A stretch of DNA of 64,000 nucleotides from Flavobacterium cupriresistens (GCF_020911925.1 NZ_CP087134.1:2976001-3040000), one strand, 5' to 3'. Counted from the first letter of the stretch, positions 9,946 through 19,127 are shown. Translations and numbers: made by a program. The notes: a model not told the origin generated them from the letters alone.

Positions 9946-11445
9946 ATGAAAAAATATTTTTTTACAACAATAGTAATGGTAACACTGTTTTCAGCCGTAA
10001 CGATTTCCTGTTCGGATGATTTTGTTGATCCCACTCCGCCATATTCCATCGACTCTGAGAATTATTTCAATTCAAAGGCCGATTACGATCAGGCTTTGAT
10101 CGGAGCTTACGATTTACTTCAAGCCACATATGTAAATGTTTTATTGGGTGAAATTGCATCAGACAATACACTTTGTGGAGGAGAAAGCCCAACAGATGTA
10201 ATTGGTTTTCAGCAAATAGATGATATGATTCATACACCGACAAACAGTAACCTTAAAGATGTATGGGACTGGATGTTTGCAGGTGTTCAAAGAGCTAATT
10301 ATATACTTGAATTTCAAAATAAAATAGATTTTGAAGGTAAAACACAACTTATAGCGGAGACCCGTTTTCTTAGAGCCTACTACCAATTTGAATTAGTGAA
10401 ATGGTTTGGTGGTATTCCGATGAAAGGCGACGCGAGGTTTAAAATTGGAGATGAAACTAAGATACCACGTTCATCAGTAGCAGAAGTTTATGCTGCTATT
10501 GAAGGCGATTTGATTTTCGCGGCAGCTAATTTATCTCCAATACCTTCACAAAAAGGAAGAGTTACAAAAGGTGCTGCTCAGGCATTGCTTGGTAAAGTGT
10601 ATTTGTACCAAAATAAATTTGTTCCGGCTGCGAATATTTTACAAACTGTAATTACTACGGGAGGTTATTCCTTACTACCTAATTACAATGAAATATTTGA
10701 AGCAGAGCAAGAAAACGGAAATGAATCTGTTTTTGAAGTTCAATATACCGATGTTGAAGGAGCAGCTTTTACCTGTTTACAATGTAGTGAAGGAAACGTT
10801 GCCGTAGGTTTTAGCGGAGTAAGAGGTTATGACGGACCGCTTTACACATCAGGTTTTAGTTTTAATCTTCCAACGCAGGAAAGTGCAAATGCATTTGCGG
10901 CAGGAGACAAACGCAAAGAGGTTGCTATTTTGGATATTAATGCGTGGGCTTTGGCAAATGCAAGTTATGATGGTGGTAACGGAATTAAATTCGGAAAAGG
11001 GAATGAAGACACCGGTTTCTTTAACAGAAAATACATTCCAAGAAAAAGAAGTACCAATTCTCAGGGAGATTTGAACCTGACAAATCCAAATAATTACAGA
11101 GCCATTCGTTATGCAGATGTTTTATTGATGGCAGCAGAAGCCTACAACAGAGGCGCAATCGACGATGGCAAAGCAAAAGAATACCTGAATCAAGTCAGAA
11201 GACGTGCTTTTGGAGACAACAATCATGATGTAAATCTTACAGGAGCTTCTTTGACGGATGTGATTTTGAATGAAAGAAGAGTAGAACTTTTCGGAGAAGG
11301 ACACCGTTTCTTTGATTTAGTAAGAACCGGAAAAGCAGCTGGAACCATACCTGGTTTTAAAGCAAATAAAAACGAATTATTTCCGCTGCCGATTGAAGAA
11401 ATTCAATTTGCTAATGGAAACTGGCCTCAAAATCAGGGTTATTAA
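9946..11445 (+). CDS. susD-like: SusD/RagB-family surface glycan-binding lipoprotein
   Basis: Partner of the SusC transporter that forms the lid on the cell surface and captures glycan. A lipoprotein signal peptide ends at Cys22, directly followed by SDDF, which matches the surface-export signal described for Flavobacterium lipoproteins. The helical TPR-like SusD fold is indicated by RFLRAYYQFELVKWFGGIP and by the C-terminal NERRVELFGEGHRFFDLVR block. The 499-residue length is typical. It is 11 bases after susC and 12 before the next gene, in one operon. Confidence 0.93.
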   Translation: MKKYFFTTIVMVTLFSAVTISCSDDFVDPTPPYSIDSENYFNSKADYDQALIGAYDLLQATYVNVLLGEIASDNTLCGGESPTDVIGFQQIDDMIHTPTNSNLKDVWDWMFAGVQRANYILEFQNKIDFEGKTQLIAETRFLRAYYQFELVKWFGGIPMKGDARFKIGDETKIPRSSVAEVYAAIEGDLIFAAANLSPIPSQKGRVTKGAAQALLGKVYLYQNKFVPAANILQTVITTGGYSLLPNYNEIFEAEQENGNESVFEVQYTDVEGAAFTCLQCSEGNVAVGFSGVRGYDGPLYTSGFSFNLPTQESANAFAAGDKRKEVAILDINAWALANASYDGGNGIKFGKGNEDTGFFNRKYIPRKRSTNSQGDLNLTNPNNYRAIRYADVLLMAAEAYNRGAIDDGKAKEYLNQVRRRAFGDNNHDVNLTGASLTDVILNERRVELFGEGHRFFDLVRTGKAAGTIPGFKANKNELFPLPIEEIQFANGNWPQNQGY

Positions 11446-11457
11446 AAAAAAGTAATT

Positions 11458-13071
11458 ATGAAAAAAATACATTTTATTATAAGTCTTTTCGTTTTAGCCA
11501 CACTTATAGGTTGTGCAAACGATGACGGTGGTACTATTGATTTAGATAGCGTTAGTGCGCCGGCAAATATTTCGGCTTTGACGACCGTAACGCAGGATAA
11601 TACCGGTAAAGTAACTTTTGTTCCTAAAGGTGAAGGTGCAACGCAGTACAAAATCAATTTTGGGGATGGTAGCGCCGAATCGGCTTATGTAGCTCCCGGA
11701 GAAGGAATCGTACATACCTATGCTGAAGGTGTGTATCAAGCTAAAATCACTGCAATGGGAATCAACGGAAAAATAACCACAGTAGACAAAGAAGTGGTAG
11801 TTTCTTTCAGAGCTCCCGAAAATTTAGTGGTTCTTATTACAAATGATATCGCTATCTCAAAAAAAGTAACCGTTAAGGCAACAGCCGATTTTGCTTTGTT
11901 CTACGATGTTTATTTTGGAGAAGCAGGAAAACCGGACCCTGTTTCGGCAAACAATGGAGATCCTGTTTCCTATACCTATCAGCAAGCGGGAGTTTATACG
12001 ATACGAGTTGTTTCAAAAAGTGCTGCAATTCAGACTACAGAAAAAACGCAGCAGTTTGAAGCCATCCTTATTCTAAACCCGACAGCATCAGCGCCAACGC
12101 CTCCAAACAGACAAGCCGGAGATGTAATTTCGATTTATGGGTCTAAATATACAAACCTTGCCGGAGTCAATTATTTCCCGGATTGGGGACAAGCAAGCCA
12201 AGGTAGTAGTTGGAGTGAGTTTGATCTGAATGGTGATAAAATGCTGAATTATATCAAGCTGAGTTACCAAGGGATTGCATTAGCGGAGGGGACTTCTATA
12301 GATGTTTCCGGTATGGATTACATTCACATGGATGTTTGGACAGCTGATGTAGAGAAAATTGAAACTTCTTTAATCAATACAGCAAGTAAAGAAAGACCGG
12401 TTGTGAAAAATCTTACTGCAAATCAATGGACTAGTATAGACATTCCGATTTCGGCTTTTACAAGCCAGGATGGATTCATCGTGACCAATATTTTTCAATT
12501 GAAATTGGTTGGAACACCTTGGGCACAAGGAACGGTTTTTATAGATAATATTTATTTTTATAAAGAAGGTACGAGTTTAACCCCAGCTCCAACACCAACA
12601 AAAGCAGCCGGAGACGTTATTTCATTGTTTAGTGATGCGTATACCAATATACCAATGAGTACCTGGAGAACTTCATGGTCAAGTGCTGTATTGGAGGAGA
12701 CCGCCATTAGCGGAAATGCAGTAAAAAAATACGCAGATTTAGATTTCGTAGGTGTTGAACCTGTTGCACCAATTGATGCCACTGCAATGACACATTTTCA
12801 CGTAGACGTATGGTCTTCTGATTTTACAGAATTTAGAATAAAACTAGTCGATTTTGGAGTAAATGGCGTTTACAACGGAGCAGGAAGTGATGATGTTGAA
12901 CACGAAATTAAGTTTACGGCGCCCGTACAGGGAGGCTGGGTGAGTCTGGATATTCCTCTCAGTGACTTTACAGGATTAACTACGCGAGGACATATTGCAC
13001 AGTTGATCTATTCAGGAAAGCCTGCCGGAAGTCATACTGTTTATATTGATAACGTTTATTTTCATAAATAG
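11458..13071 (+). CDS. Surface glycan-binding lipoprotein with PKD region and two tandem modules
   Basis: Occupies the position of the surface glycan-binding protein (SusE/F-like role) of the locus. A lipobox ends at Cys19, followed by ANDDG. A PKD-like region spans about 30-125 (YKINFGDGSAE, HTYAEGVYQAKI), a second beta-rich segment about 125-205, and then two related modules of about 150 residues each (about 217-369 and 381-537). Both modules begin AGDVIS and end with VFIDNIYFYK or VYIDNVYFHK, and both carry a conserved DVW core. They look like carbohydrate-binding modules, also found in flavobacterial laminarin enzymes. No catalytic motif is seen. Function is inferred from architecture and position. 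Confidence 0.8.
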   Translation: MKKIHFIISLFVLATLIGCANDDGGTIDLDSVSAPANISALTTVTQDNTGKVTFVPKGEGATQYKINFGDGSAESAYVAPGEGIVHTYAEGVYQAKITAMGINGKITTVDKEVVVSFRAPENLVVLITNDIAISKKVTVKATADFALFYDVYFGEAGKPDPVSANNGDPVSYTYQQAGVYTIRVVSKSAAIQTTEKTQQFEAILILNPTASAPTPPNRQAGDVISIYGSKYTNLAGVNYFPDWGQASQGSSWSEFDLNGDKMLNYIKLSYQGIALAEGTSIDVSGMDYIHMDVWTADVEKIETSLINTASKERPVVKNLTANQWTSIDIPISAFTSQDGFIVTNIFQLKLVGTPWAQGTVFIDNIYFYKEGTSLTPAPTPTKAAGDVISLFSDAYTNIPMSTWRTSWSSAVLEETAISGNAVKKYADLDFVGVEPVAPIDATAMTHFHVDVWSSDFTEFRIKLVDFGVNGVYNGAGSDDVEHEIKFTAPVQGGWVSLDIPLSDFTGLTTRGHIAQLIYSGKPAGSHTVYIDNVYFHK

Positions 13072-13127
13072 AAAGTAAGTCTTATTGATTCATTTAAAGT
13101 GAATTTACATTTTATAAAAAAATCGAA

Positions 13128-14783
13128 ATGAAAAAATATATTAAATACTTCGTGTTCCTTTTTGCAATACTGGCAATGAGTTGTCAAAAAGAAGATTATG
13201 CGTTTGGGGCAATAGACACGCCAACAAATCTTAAGATAACCGCTGAGATAGTAGGTAAGACGGCCGAGATGCCTTATGGTGACGGATCAGGAAAAGTTAA
13301 TTTTAAAGCCACTGCAGATAAGGTTATTTCGTATAAATACGTATTTAGTGATGGTGGCTCGGAAAATTCGCCGAATGGAATTTCTGAAAAGAGATTTAAT
13401 ACCACAGGAATTAATAAATACACGGTTACTGTTATTGCTTATGGAAGAGGTGGTGTCGCAACCAATATAACAATGGAGGTTGAGGTTTTTAGTGATTTCA
13501 AAGACGAGCAAGCCGTACAGTTCTTAACAGCAGGAACTTCTAAAAAATGGTATTGGGCCGCGGCAGAAGTAGGGCATTTGGGTGTAGGTCCAAATGATGA
13601 CAATGTCGATAAAAACTGGATTCCGGATTACTACAAAGCCACTCCTTTTGAAAAAGCAGGCTCGCCAACGAGCAGCTGTTTATACGAAAACGTATTGACT
13701 TTCTCTTTAGTAGATGGACAATTAAAATATCAGTTAGACAATGGCGGAGCTACATTCTTTAATGCTGCTTTCGAAGCCATCGGTGGCGGAAGTTCCGGTT
13801 CTGATGCTTGTTTGGCATACGATGCGAGCGGAATTAAATCGGTTTTACTAGGTCCGTCAGAATCAGTAGTGATGAAAAACCCAAAACATGCCGAGCAAAC
13901 CAGAGGAACGATGTTGAATTTCTCTGATGGAGGTTTTATGGGGTACTATATTGGACAAAGTTCTTACGAGATTTTATCAATAACCGAAAACAGAATGACG
14001 GTTAGAGCCGTAATGGGAGGCAACACAGCATTGGCTTGGTATCATACCTTTACCACAACACCGCCCAATCAAAATCCAACTACAGATTACACCAATTTAG
14101 TTTGGTTTGATGAGTTTAATACGGATGGAGCACCGGATCCTTCCAAATGGGTCTATGACTTAGGAAATGGCGATAACGGATGGGGAAATAGCGAAAAACA
14201 AAATTATACCAATGCCGCATCAAATGTAGTAGTACAAGGAGGAAACTTAAAAATCACTGCAAAAAAAGAAGCCTCAGGTGGATTCAATTATTCTTCTGCA
14301 CGTTTAAAATCGGAAGGAAAATTTGATTTTACGTATGGTAAAGTTGAGGTTCGCGCCAAACTTCCAATAGGAGGAGGAACCTGGCCCGCCATCTGGATGC
14401 TGGGTGCCAATTATGCTACAAATGCATGGCCGGCATGTGGCGAGATAGATATTATGGAACATGTTGGAAACAGTCAAAACTTGATACACGGAACACTCCA
14501 TTATCCGGGACGTTCCGGAGGAAATGCGAATACAGGTTCTAAAACCATTCCTAATGTATCCACAGAGTTCCATGTATATAAAGCGATTTGGTCACCTGCA
14601 TCGGTAAAAATTTACGTTGACACAGAGTTGATTCACTCTGTTCCGAATGATGCCACTTTGCCATTCAATAAGGATTTCTTTCTGATTTTGAATGTTGCGA
14701 TGGGAGGAACCTTCGGAGGTGCGATTGATTCTGCCTTTACACAGTCGGCTATGGAGATTGATTATGTGAGAGTGTATCAATAG
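13128..14783 (+). CDS. GH16 endo-glucanase lipoprotein (laminarinase-like)
   Basis: Surface-anchored endo-acting enzyme expected to cut beta-1,3- or mixed-linkage glucan. The lipobox ends at Cys19, followed by QKED. A PKD-like domain occupies about 30-130, and an accessory beta-rich domain about 130-310 (starts near FLTAGTSKKWYW). The GH16 catalytic domain runs from about 322 to the end, with the signature EIDIMEHVG: Glu439 nucleophile, Asp441, Glu444 acid/base. Conserved ARLKSEGKFDFTYGKVEVRA and the C-terminal MEIDYVRVYQ strand are present. Intact, 551 residues. It follows the glycan-binding protein by 56 bases. Laminarinase is favoured over agarase or carrageenase by the MEH-type motif, but not proven. 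Confidence 0.88.
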   Translation: MKKYIKYFVFLFAILAMSCQKEDYAFGAIDTPTNLKITAEIVGKTAEMPYGDGSGKVNFKATADKVISYKYVFSDGGSENSPNGISEKRFNTTGINKYTVTVIAYGRGGVATNITMEVEVFSDFKDEQAVQFLTAGTSKKWYWAAAEVGHLGVGPNDDNVDKNWIPDYYKATPFEKAGSPTSSCLYENVLTFSLVDGQLKYQLDNGGATFFNAAFEAIGGGSSGSDACLAYDASGIKSVLLGPSESVVMKNPKHAEQTRGTMLNFSDGGFMGYYIGQSSYEILSITENRMTVRAVMGGNTALAWYHTFTTTPPNQNPTTDYTNLVWFDEFNTDGAPDPSKWVYDLGNGDNGWGNSEKQNYTNAASNVVVQGGNLKITAKKEASGGFNYSSARLKSEGKFDFTYGKVEVRAKLPIGGGTWPAIWMLGANYATNAWPACGEIDIMEHVGNSQNLIHGTLHYPGRSGGNANTGSKTIPNVSTEFHVYKAIWSPASVKIYVDTELIHSVPNDATLPFNKDFFLILNVAMGGTFGGAIDSAFTQSAMEIDYVRVYQ

Positions 14784-14853
14784 GGTATCAATAAAGTAAT
14801 TCGTTGGATGTGATTTAAAACAGCAACAACGAGTTGAGTAGTAAGAATAAAAG

Positions 14854-14890
14854 AAGAAGGTCAGTTGCAGGCTGACCTTCTTAATTGTAG
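14854..14890 (+). terminator. Hairpin between the two GH16 genes
   Basis: Arms AAGAAGGTCAG and CTGACCTTCTT form an 11-bp stem with a 7-base loop. The T-rich tail is short, so it may attenuate transcription or protect the upstream mRNA 3' end and not end transcription fully before the second GH16 gene, which starts 26 bases later. Confidence 0.55.
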
Positions 14891-14907
14891 AAATTTAAAA
14901 CGTACGT

Positions 14908-15666
14908 ATGAAGAAAATAATCGTGTTGGTATTAATGAGCAGCTTTTGTTTTGCACAGCAGACAAACAGAAAACTCATCTGGGAAGAAAATTTTAACAAA
15001 AAGAAAATAAACGAGACCTTTTGGAATTTTGAACTGGGAGACGGCTGTCCGGATTTGTGTGGTTATGGTAATAATGAAAGACAGATTTATACCAAGACAA
15101 ACCACGAAATAAAAGACGGAAATCTGATTATTGAAGCTAGAAAAGAAGGAAATAAGTACACGTCTACTAAAATTACAACCAAAAGAAAAAAAGAATTTAA
15201 ATATGGCAGGATAGAAGCGAGAGCAAAATTGCCTGTAGGTCACGGTTTATGGCCGGCATTTTGGATGTTGGGCGCTAATATTGATGAGGTAAAATGGCCA
15301 AAAACAGGCGAAATTGATATTTTAGAATACATCGGAAGAGATCCTCATATGGTGTATACAACCCTGCATACACAAGACAGTCACGGGAATACAATCAATA
15401 CCAAAAGAACAGAATTTCCTAATATTGAAGAAGGGTTCCATGTATACGCAATAGAATGGTCTAAAGATAAAATTGATTTTTTTGTAGACACTACTTTAGT
15501 TTATACTTTTGATCCTAAGGTAAAAGATGAAAATACCTGGCCTTTTGATAAGCCCTTTTATATAATTGTTAATTTAGCGATCGGAGGTAACTTTGGAGGG
15601 CCTGAGGTTGATGATAGTATATTGCCTCAAAAGTACTATATCGATTATATTCGTGTTTATCAATAG
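14908..15666 (+). CDS. Secreted GH16 endo-glucanase (laminarinase-like)
   Basis: A compact 252-residue GH16 enzyme with a plain signal peptide (LVLMSSFCFAQQ) and no clear lipobox, so it is probably released or periplasmic, unlike its lipoprotein neighbour. Catalytic motif EIDILEYIG: Glu135, Asp137, Glu140. The FKYGRIEARAKLPVGHGLWP block and the C-terminal YIDYIRVYQ strand are standard for bacterial beta-1,3-glucanases. It has only the catalytic domain. The two GH16 enzymes probably act on the same glucan, one on the cell surface and one on released chains; this division of labour is inference. Confidence 0.88.
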   Translation: MKKIIVLVLMSSFCFAQQTNRKLIWEENFNKKKINETFWNFELGDGCPDLCGYGNNERQIYTKTNHEIKDGNLIIEARKEGNKYTSTKITTKRKKEFKYGRIEARAKLPVGHGLWPAFWMLGANIDEVKWPKTGEIDILEYIGRDPHMVYTTLHTQDSHGNTINTKRTEFPNIEEGFHVYAIEWSKDKIDFFVDTTLVYTFDPKVKDENTWPFDKPFYIIVNLAIGGNFGGPEVDDSILPQKYYIDYIRVYQ

Positions 15667-15693
15667 CAATATAAGTACTATAAATAGTACAAA

Positions 15694-15752
15694 AAAATGA
15701 AGGATAACTTGTTTGTACTGAATGTTTTAACTTGTTATTCTTCATTTTAAAT
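15694..15752 (+). terminator. Hairpin ending the glucan locus
   Basis: Arms AAAATGAAGGATAAC (15694-15708) and GTTATTCTTCATTTT (15734-15748) pair over 15 positions with one G-T wobble. It lies about 30 bases after the last GH16 stop and marks the probable end of the operon. Confidence 0.6.
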
Positions 15753-15859
15753 TGTTAAAGAAGTCGCTGTTATTTGGTGATTTTAAGCACTTTGCACCTA
15801 AAAATTACTTTTAATTTGCAATAGTGCCCTTTTTATTATTAATTAATTGTCGTTCTAAT

Positions 15860-15891
15860 TTGCTTTTTAGAATAATAATTTGTTAAATTTG
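15860..15891 (+). promoter_or_regulatory. Promoter of the ECF sigma factor gene
   Basis: TTG at 15860-15862 and TAAATTTG at 15884-15891 with a 21-base spacer match the Bacteroidota -33/-7 pattern. The start codon lies at 15998, leaving a leader of about 100 bases. The rest of the gap 15667-15997 holds only the hairpin above and AT-rich DNA. Confidence 0.6.
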
Positions 15892-15997
15892 AACAGAATA
15901 TTAACATAACTCACAAAAAAAGATCCGCCTATTACATAAAATTACTTTTTAGAAAAAATTACTCCAAATTTTAAACAGAAACTAAAAAAGTAGTATT

Positions 15998-16582
15998 ATG
16001 GTTGATCTGCATATTCCAGACGCTCTATTAGTAAAAAACTATATCGAAGGCAACGAAACTGCCTTGGCGACACTAATAAAAAGACACGAATCTAAGATAT
16101 ATGGTTTTATATATTCGAAGATTGCTGATAGAGATATTTCAAATGATATTTTTCAAGATACTTTTATTAAGGTAATCAAAACCCTTAAAAGTAATTCCTA
16201 TAATGAAGAAGGAAAATTTCTGCCTTGGGTAATGCGTATTTCGCATAACTTAATTGTAGATCATTTTCGTAAAACCAAAAAAATGCCCATGTACAGAGAA
16301 ACAGAAGAGTTTTCTATCTTCTCTGTAATGTCGGACAACTCTTTGACAATCGAAAACAAAATGATCTTTGATCAGGTTGAGGTGGATTTGAAAAAGATAA
16401 TCGAAGAGCTTCCTGAAGATCAAAAAGAGGTTTTGGTAATGCGCATGTATCAAGACATGAGTTTTAAAGAAATTTCAGAACTTACAGGGGTAAGCATCAA
16501 TACCGCATTAGGAAGAATGCGTTATGCATTAATGAATTTGAGAAAAATAATTGACAAACATCAAATTATTTTAACCAACTAA
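15998..16582 (+). CDS. RNA polymerase sigma-70 family (ECF) factor
   Basis: An alternative sigma factor of 194 residues. Region 2 is seen at about 20-95 (DIFQDTFIKVIKTLKS, FLPWVMRISHNLIVDHFRK) and region 4 at about 130-185 (LPEDQKEVLVMRMYQDMSFK, SVNTALGRMRYAL-like helix-turn-helix). No anti-sigma gene is adjacent: the next frame encodes a 47-residue soluble protein. It has its own promoter and does not look like part of the glucan operon, nor is it paired with a FecR-type protein as PUL sigma factors often are. Probably a conserved housekeeping or stress ECF of flavobacteria; regulon unknown. Confidence 0.9.
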   Translation: MVDLHIPDALLVKNYIEGNETALATLIKRHESKIYGFIYSKIADRDISNDIFQDTFIKVIKTLKSNSYNEEGKFLPWVMRISHNLIVDHFRKTKKMPMYRETEEFSIFSVMSDNSLTIENKMIFDQVEVDLKKIIEELPEDQKEVLVMRMYQDMSFKEISELTGVSINTALGRMRYALMNLRKIIDKHQIILTN

Positions 16583-16634
16583 TACTATTTTGAGTATTAG
16601 TTCGTTATACTATAAAACAAATCATTTTAATAGT

Positions 16635-16778
16635 ATGGCGAAAATTTACTCTAAAAAAGCGTTAGCTTCTAAAGACCTAAAACCTAGAAAAGAAGTTGTT
16701 TCTTTTTTATTAAGCTATTCACAAGCACTTTCTGTTGTGAAAGTGGAAGGCAAAAGTTTTGAGATAATAGCGAATTAA
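16635..16778 (+). CDS. Small basic protein downstream of the sigma factor, unknown function
   Basis: A 47-residue lysine-rich protein (starts MAKIYSKKALASKDLKPRKE). The frame can be extended upstream to 16590, but the ATG at 16635 gives the natural start. It has no membrane segment. Its position 52 bases behind the sigma gene suggests co-transcription. The even spacing of charged and hydrophobic residues makes it look like a real product, but I do not recognise a family; a regulatory link to the sigma factor is only a guess. Confidence 0.55.
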   Translation: MAKIYSKKALASKDLKPRKEVVSFLLSYSQALSVVKVEGKSFEIIAN

Positions 16779-16839
16779 ACTGCCCGGTACTTTTAACGGG
16801 ATATATTTTAAAAAGAAAAACCAACTGGTCGTTTGGTTG

Positions 16840-16881
16840 AAAGCTCACTATAGGTATGTAAGTACAGCTAGTGAGTTTTTC
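16840..16881 (+). terminator. Hairpin with T-tract after the small basic protein
   Basis: CTCACTA (16844-16850) pairs with TAGTGAG (16869-16875) and a run of T follows. A second small hairpin with AACCAA/TTGGTT arms lies just upstream (16819-16838). Confidence 0.5.
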
Positions 16882-17021
16882 TGTTTGTTTCAGGTTTCGA
16901 GTTTCAAGTTTCAAGTTTTTGGAAACCGCAAAACTTGAATTAGTTTTACCTGTAGAAAGAATAAGCCGATTAATGGGTGATCTTTTTGCCACGAATTATA
17001 CCAATTGTCACGAATTGTTTT

Positions 17022-17081
17022 TTTTGCCACAGATTAAAATGATTTACACAGATTATTTAATCATTTTAATCTGTAGCAAAA
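17022..17081. repeat. Intergenic palindrome, 23-bp arms ('cacagattaaaatgatt' family)
   Basis: 17022-17044 (TTTTGCCACAGATTAAAATG...) and 17059-17081 are inverted copies with one mismatch and a 14-base loop. A related word occurs near 63551 (TTTTGCCACAGATTAATGG). The element is in the long gap 16779-17808. Confidence 0.7.
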
Positions 17082-17158
17082 CAAAAACAAGCAACGGATT
17101 AAATAATTTTATCATTCCCAACAAAAAAACAAAGGTTTGTTAAAACCAATAAGCCTGT

Positions 17159-17202
17159 CACTCTGAGCGAAGTCGAAGAGCACTCTGAGCAAAGCCGAAG
17201 AG
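17159..17202. repeat. Tandem 22-bp repeat
   Basis: CACTCTGAGCGAAGTCGAAGAG (17159-17180) is followed directly by a copy with two changes (17181-17202). The core GAGCGAAGTCGA is shared with the termini of the MITE-like elements at 34506 and 34982. Confidence 0.6.
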
Positions 17203-17808
17203 CTCCCATAAACTCCACAATTTTAAAGTTTGATCCATTTGTCTTTTTAAAAAGTGCAAAATATTCAAATAGGATCAAAAATGTAATTCAAGACTATTCT
17301 TATAGTAAAATACTTTCTTATAATTAGTAAATCATAAGTTATTACTTATTTTACCTAAAATGTTATATTTTAGTTAAAAAATTGCCTGTATTTTATTTGT
17401 GCATTCAGTTTTTAATTTTATTTTAGTTAAAAATAAATTCTTTTTAATAATTTATTGATTAAAAAATATTTATAGCTTAAATATTGTTAAAATGATATTT
17501 TTTCTGTAATTATGATAAAGAAGTAATGTGATATGTTTAACCTGTAAAATGCTCAGTATGATAAAAAACTACCCTTTTTAATTTTTCAGTTTGATACACT
17601 TTTAAATCCACGAGAGGATATTAAAAGAAAGACACAATTTTGTTTAAAAGAAAGCCACTGGACATTGATAAACCTTCGTTTTGTCTGGAATCATAAAGGA
17701 TATTTTGTTTAAAATATTCTAATGGTAATTTTTTAAGCTGGCTTACTGCTAAAAATTGGTCGCAAAATTAGGCCCAAAATCTATTTTAAAAATCAAACTT
17801 AATCTCCA
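17203..17808. other. AT-rich stretch without a recognisable gene
   Basis: About 600 bases upstream of the TPR gene with very low GC content. I see no coding frame, RNA gene or strong hairpin. It probably contains the promoter of the TPR gene and possibly a long leader, but no clear TAnnTTTG/TTG pair stands out. Confidence 0.5.
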
Positions 17809-18870
17809 ATGAAAATAAAATTTATAATAGTATCCATACTACTGGTAAATGTTGGTGCGTATGCACAAAATGCACAAATAAAAGAAGCCCAATCTATTTT
17901 TGAAAAAGGTAATTCCCAAGATGCGATTACGATTTTGAATAAAACAGAGTATCTTATTCTTAACGCATCCGATGAAGACAAATCTGATTTTTACTTTTTA
18001 AAAGGAAATGTATTAAAGGATTTAGCGACCAAAAATATAGATGCAGCCAATAACTTCACTCTGGCCTCGCAAGCCTATCAGGATGTTTTGTTATACGAAA
18101 ACGAATCCGGTAAATACAAATCCAGTATAAAAGCGAATGCCGCATTAAAACAAATGAAATCGAATCTCGTTAACGGCGCGATGAATGATTTTAAAACTGG
18201 TAATTTCAAAGAAAGTGCAAAAAAGAGTTACGAGGTTTATTTGTTTGATAAAAAAGATACTTTGAACTTATATAACGCGGCCGCAGCTTCTATAAACGGA
18301 GAAGATTATGACTTAGCCATAAAATATTATGAACAGTTAAAAAAGATTAAGTTTTCAGGAAAAGGAATCCTTTATTTCGCTACAAATAAAAAAACAAAAG
18401 AAGAAGATACTTTTATCTCACCGAAAGCAAGAGAATCAGCTATTCAGGCCGGGCTTTACGAAAAACCAAGAACGGAGTCTATTCCATCCAAGAAAACAGA
18501 AGTCAATAAGAATTTAGCTTATGCCTATCTGGAAAAAAAGGATTTCGCCAAAGCAGAAGTAATCTATAATAATGTTTTGGAGTTAGATCCTAACAATATA
18601 GATGCGTATATCAATTTGGCATATTTGAAATTAGAATTGAAAAAGGTATTGGCAGACGAGATTGCGACTTTAGGTACCAGCGCAGCAGAAATGCAAAAGT
18701 ATGACAAACTAAATGCTAAAAAAGATGATATAACCAGAAGTGCTATACCATATCTTAAAAAAGCACTTCTTATTGAACCTAAAAATACGTCCGTTACAAA
18801 AACACTTTTGGGAGTTTATAAATCACTTGATATGACCAATGAGTATAATTCTTTGAAAGGAGGGATGTAG
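17809..18870 (+). CDS. Secreted tetratricopeptide-repeat protein
   Basis: A 353-residue protein with a signal peptide (IIVSILLVNVGAYAQ) and several TPR units. The clearest repeat is NLAYAYLEKKDFAKAEVIYN at about 233-255, followed by VLELDPNNIDAYINLAYLKL. The last repeat, at about 310-350, includes PYLKKALLIEPKN. TPR arrays mediate protein-protein contacts; with a signal peptide it acts in the periplasm or at the outer membrane. It stands alone after a 1 kb gap. Flavobacterial proteins of this type are widespread but have no defined role. Confidence 0.8.
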   Translation: MKIKFIIVSILLVNVGAYAQNAQIKEAQSIFEKGNSQDAITILNKTEYLILNASDEDKSDFYFLKGNVLKDLATKNIDAANNFTLASQAYQDVLLYENESGKYKSSIKANAALKQMKSNLVNGAMNDFKTGNFKESAKKSYEVYLFDKKDTLNLYNAAAASINGEDYDLAIKYYEQLKKIKFSGKGILYFATNKKTKEEDTFISPKARESAIQAGLYEKPRTESIPSKKTEVNKNLAYAYLEKKDFAKAEVIYNNVLELDPNNIDAYINLAYLKLELKKVLADEIATLGTSAAEMQKYDKLNAKKDDITRSAIPYLKKALLIEPKNTSVTKTLLGVYKSLDMTNEYNSLKGGM

Positions 18871-19043
18871 AGAGGGAATAAGTTTGAAGGTTTAAAGGTA
18901 TAAAGAGGTAAAGGTTTTAAAATAGGTATCGGTATTTGTTATAAGGGGAATTAAATTCCAAATGGCAAAATCCATGTTTATTTTAAAACCTTTACGCTAA
19001 CCTTTACTTTAAAAATTAAATGCAAGGCTCACAAAGATTTTCT

Positions 19044-19127
19044 TTTTCACGCAGATTTAGCAGATTAGGCAGATCTTCTTTAACTCTTGAAAAAAAATCT
19101 GCGCAATCTGCTAAATCTGCGTGAAAA
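19044..19127. repeat. Intergenic palindrome, perfect 23-bp arms ('cacgcagatttagcagatt' family)
   Basis: 19044-19066 and 19105-19127 are exact inverted copies (one arm reads TTTTCACGCAGATTTAGCAG and on). The loop is 38 bases. Family members or fragments lie near 540-612, 40529-40601 and 53100. It fills the middle of the gap 18871-19210 between convergent genes and could end transcription on either strand. Confidence 0.8.

Noticed and set aside
16871..17143. Open frame of 90 codons after the sigma factor locus
   Set aside because: Composed of intergenic repeat words (the palindrome 17022-17081); no protein-like features.
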